This document shows positions 33,515 to 37,497 of a DNA stretch of 37,497 nt, piece by piece; within the stretch, counting starts at the first letter, position 1, and the number at the start of each line of letters is the position of its first letter. The DNA is taken from the NCBI GenBank assembly GCA_026260175.1, contig JAKCWW010005167.1, forward strand, positions 1-37,497, read 5' to 3'. The notes beneath the pieces were generated by a model. The model ran no database searches and was not told where the DNA came from. It saw only the letters and a list, made by a program, of their open reading frames with translations. A program made the translations under genes and the position numbers. Origin of the DNA: Reticulitermes lucifugus. Lineage: Eukaryota > Arthropoda > Insecta > Blattodea > Rhinotermitidae.

Positions 33515-36500
33515 CTTCACACTACACTCTTTCTATCTGCCATGGCCTTGTACTTCCAAAATTTATGTTGCCCATCTGAACTGCTGCATCTCATGAATTC
33601 GTAAACTTTCCTTTTATTTTAGGATATTTTGCTGTGTGCTCATGGAAGTCCTCGTGATGACCACAGATTTATTGGATTAGGTGTTTTTTTTATATTTTCA
33701 CTAACTTATTTTTTAACAGCAATGCTCTTTCCAGTTTCTTATGTTTCTTGAATTATTTTTAATTCTTTACGGACTGAAAGGTCATAAACACGTCAGTATT
33801 CATGTTGAGCAGAACTACCTCACATATTAACATCCATTCATACAGTATGGCTGCACAAAATGACAAGGGAAGTGTGGAAGTTGGAATTAGTACTTTTGAC
33901 AGCCTTGTCACAAACTTCATACCCCAGTTGGTTACAAATTTTTTTAGTATACAGTGTGCTGTATATTTAAGGAAGTATGGTATATTGTGTGATACAAATT
34001 TTTTGTATATTGACCCATTCTTGAGAAAGTAGTTTGGCTTGCATGTGGGGTTGGTTTTGTGTTAGACTGGTACAAAATTTGTGTGGCACCTTGTATAGAG
34101 CCAACCCAACTCTGTGAGATCAAATGTCTTTAAAATCAATTTAATACTTTTGAAGTTGAAATATTGATGGATAAATGGATGGTTGCACACAACAGTGCTA
34201 TCTTGCCTTCATTATGCATAATCTAACAAAAGTTTTTTTTTTTTGTTATGTTTTCTAAGGAACACACCTCTAGGTCTCTAGTTCCCTGTCTTGTTTGGAG
34301 AAGGAGACAGGAGCTTTATGTTCTCGGAATGTGTTGAGTGTTTTTGTCAAAGGGAATATTTGTATTAAGAGAAATAAATAAATGGACATTTTGAAATTAA
34401 TTTCTTGTCACATACTTTCTGATTAATAATCTTAACTTTCCTTCTTCATTTGAGGGGAAGAAGTGAATTAGATATCCCTGGAGGGGAAATGTAGTGGTCA
34501 TTTGGAAGGCGACTGCTAGATACTAAATTAGGCAGTTTGTGGTGCTGTGAGTTTCAATGAGCTACATTTAGATGGGGCCAACATAAGAGATTTTGCTTAT
34601 TCAGTGCTTAAATTTCCCACCTTTAACTCTTTTAGACAAAAGATTTTTATTTGGGAGCATTCTTGAGGTTGTTTCAAACACGTAATTTATTGCTGCTTCC
34701 TTTGCCAGGTTATTCGTAACCTTTGATCTTTCAGCAACAGTTAGAATTGCCTTGTGCCTGGTTTGACATCAGAATTAGGACACAATACAGTGAACAGAAT
34801 TGTATACACCAATCCACCACATAATTTCAGTTTTCATTGTTACATTAGCTAGTACACTTGCGAGGTACTTACAGGACTGTATAAATGACAGTCTTAAATA
34901 AAATAAGAAATGTATACTAGAAGATAACATCTATGAAAGTGCACAATCAGAACATCACCATGCACATCAACATCATGACATGCGATCCAGGGCCTTCGCA
35001 GGAAAATAACAACATGGCTAATGCCAGTGTGTATGTGCTGACACTGAATAGACACATAATGTTAATGGACTGGATACAGTAGACAGATACACTTAATAGA
35101 TTTAAACGTGAGATCTGAAACTGGGAGTATGAGGCATCTCTGAAATTATATTATTAGTCTTGAAAATTTTCTGAATTAGGTGGCTGGTTGAAGGCTAAGA
35201 TACATGGCTATATTTAGGAGATGGATGGGGGGCCAGAAAGTAGTGTTGAGTGAACAATGCTGTGAAATGCTAGGAGTGTGGAGCCTGGGAATCTGTTGTG
35301 CTGGAACAACAATTTTAGAGCTCGCAAGCCTGGTTAAAAGTGCATTTAACCACATTTTTAACCTCACCGACACACGGTTCCTCCAATGTAGAATCTCCAA
35401 GCATACATATTTAACCTCTTATGGCCAAATGGGAAAAGACTGTCCCAGGAGTTTAAGTGCCCTCATCGACCAAGAGGGAAAATGTCCAGCAATGCAGTGT
35501 CGTTTTTAAAATTCTCTGCTTATATAATTGCACGTCTCTTTTTCACAGTATTGTGTAAAAGGCTTGTATAGGCATAAAATACTGTGTGAAATTTAATTTT
35601 AATTACAATGATCACTAATGAGGTTTAATTTTTCTTACAGCCTTACGATTTTTCCAGGACTCACGAATTATTTACAGATGTCTCCGGGCAGTAGTTATTT
35701 TTTTTTCCTCATGTTGGCAAAGTGAAGCAAATACACACACATAAGGACCTTCCAACAAGTCTCTGTTCCTTCATAAAGCCCTTCCTGTAAAATTCACACC
35801 CCCTTCACCCTGATTATTTCATCAAGAAAACTACTGAAAAGTATCAGTTCAGTAATTAGAATGGTAATATTTATGTACATTTGTGTGTTCTGCCTTTCCA
35901 CTTTAGTGTCAGTTGGTCCTCAGATATGCAGTTTGGTGTGATATACCTCGAAACATGGGGTAGCACACAAGTCTATGCTGCTTTCTTGACACTTGAATTT
36001 CGTTCTTGTTTCTTTGTTTTTGGCGTAATACACATGGCAGCAAATTCTTTTACACTGCTTAATCAGTGTCTGGCTCTCTGATCGTGATGCAAGCGTCTGG
36101 TCTGTCACATGTTATTGCTGTGACAGCGAAAGGACTGAACTGTTGAGTTGAAGATAGACATAAGCATGAATCTAAAATTCAAGAAAGTCACGAAGAAATC
36201 CGTACAGCAAGATGAAGGAAATTTGCCTCTGGTCCCATATTGCACTAACCAGAGCAGTGAACGTCTGTATGCATTCATTACTTCACCCACTGCTTGCATA
36301 TGAAATCATTTGGCCTTGGCACCCACATAAGCCAGTACTACCATGAAACCTCAACATCCTTATAAGACTGAAAGGTAAACAATGTATGAGGAAATAAAAT
36401 GACATGTACAGTCAGCTCCAAATTTTATAAAACAGGGTCTCCACTTACAGTGGGAGCTATTTGAAAAGAACATATCTAGAAAGTAACGCATAAAGTGAAA

Positions 36501-37360
36501 AATAAACAAAATAAAATATGACCTGCAACTAAGCTGTGTAAAAATACGTGGATTTTCTTGAAACTTGTGTAATGGATAGACGGATTCATTCTTAAACATG
36601 TACTTTGTATTTGAAGTTTTTATCTTCAAAAATGTATGAATACTATGGATAATATCAGCAGGTGTGAAAACGGGCATTTAAAGTGAAAAGAACCCCAGCC
36701 ATCAGCGGCTACTATGGGATTTAAATCTCTTGTACTTTAAAGCTTAACAACTCTAATGACGAAAGTACACAGAGAAGTTTAAAACTGAGAATAGAGCCAC
36801 ACATATATTTAGTTCCTGAATGCAGACACTGTTAACTGCATTGTTATTTGTACATGCACACATACCCAGCAAGTTTAAACACACAATATTTGTGAATTCA
36901 TACAAATTATGGTACATGACAGGCATACCAAATCAAGAATTGGAAACATAACATAAATGAAATCAAATAAGATGCCTGATGAATTCTAGTCAATCTTGAC
37001 CAACGCCTTGCCCCGGTTAAACCTAGGTCAATCAGTGGCCACCAACCAAGCTTGATCGGGGTGACGCCTTAGGCAAACGAAGTTGGATAGTGGTCCAACT
37101 TGCCTTGCAAATCCACGAAAATTTACTTTTCATAGTAATATATTATAACTCATAGTTAAAGGTTTTGACAAGGCTACAACATAAGCCATCACTGTGTGTT
37201 TCTTTGTTAAAAGCACATCAGACTTTATATGTTATTGTACACATATTATCCTCTGATAGACCTTCTATAAATTTGAACTCTTCTTCTCCAAGAATATAAT
37301 TGCAATTTAAATAATAAAACTCTCTTGTACATAACCTTTCAAAAATATAATAAAATGCTG
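33515..37360. other. Intergenic stretch without supportable gene
   Basis: Open frames of 60-105 codons occur on both strands (for example 35204-35509 plus and 36677-36360 minus), but none shows a recognisable domain, splice context or codon pattern, and several overlap antisense frames. The base composition is AT-rich. A T-run lies at 34231-34243. I could not identify an element here. Confidence 0.4.
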
Positions 37361-37374
37361 TCGGTAATGAAACT

Positions 37375-37497
37375 GGTCTACAGTTACCAGTTACAAAAAA
37401 ACATTACATTTTTTTACACAGGTTTAACTTCAAGCAGATTAAGCCAACATCTACACACTAACAACATATTGGTCCCAGAACAGCATGGTTTTAGGAA
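37375..37497 (+). pseudogene. LINE reverse transcriptase fragment at window edge
   Basis: The plus strand reads SRLSQHLHTNNILVPEQHGF immediately before the window ends. This matches the fingers region of jockey-like reverse transcriptases (L-x-x-x-x-I-L-x-x-x-Q-x-G-F-R), distinct from the LINE in rasp intron 1. Preceding bases do not extend the frame cleanly, so whether it is intact cannot be judged. Confidence 0.55.

Noticed and set aside
35176..35509. Overlapping 74- and 101-codon frames on opposite strands
   Set aside because: No domain, no splice sites of note and no recognised similarity on either strand.
36940..37100. GC-richer segment with GCCTTGCCCCGG and CGGGGTGACGCCTTAGGC
   Set aside because: Partial symmetry suggests a repeat end, but I could not pair arms or find a target duplication, so no element is claimed.

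Overview
The window looks like insect nuclear DNA. It is AT-rich, its genes are split by GT-AG introns of 100 bp to 6 kb, and it is dense in SINEs, LINE remnants, hAT/Tc-mariner/PIF elements and foldback repeats. The repeat style (a tRNA-derived SINE with a TTTACC-type tail, an abundant RTE/jockey-like LINE, and foldback elements with a TTCTGGGATATGA-like end) reminds me of Blattodea (cockroach or termite). That placement is from memory and is tentative.

Two protein-coding genes can be rebuilt exon by exon, each with intact reading phase across every junction. On the minus strand (2741-5894) five exons encode a 146-residue multiprotein bridging factor 1 (MBF1/EDF1), a transcriptional coactivator and ribosome-collision factor. 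On the plus strand (8416-32152) eight exons encode a 492-residue hedgehog acyltransferase (HHAT; Rasp/Skinny hedgehog in flies), the ER membrane MBOAT enzyme that palmitoylates Hedgehog. Its catalytic Asp335 and His375 and a Cys320 matching the heme-binding cysteine are present, and the C-terminus KKQV fits a KKXX ER-retrieval signal. The two genes are head to head, with about 2.5 kb between start codons.

Layout: 1-2240 holds transposase remnants, a hAT-type MITE and a SINE piece. 2241-5894 is MBF1 with its 3' UTR, with two SINEs in its last intron. 5895-8415 is the shared upstream region, invaded by hairpin elements and a hAT MITE. 8416-32152 is HHAT, whose introns carry most of the other elements. 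These are LINE remnants with a nested hAT MITE (intron 1), two truncated mariners in inverted orientation (intron 2), a near-complete PIF/Harbinger element with a MADF-BESS gene and an antisense transposase, plus hAT MITEs (intron 3), a 26-unit 37-bp minisatellite (intron 5), and a 2.3-kb Tigger/pogo-like element with both terminal repeats (intron 7). 32153-about 32950 is the likely HHAT 3' UTR and contains a small TTAA-flanked element. 33515-37360 shows no gene I can support, and the right edge enters a LINE reverse transcriptase.

The two genes are conserved single-copy-type genes with no evident functional link beyond their shared upstream region. All transposon reading frames seen are broken, so they are relics rather than active genes.
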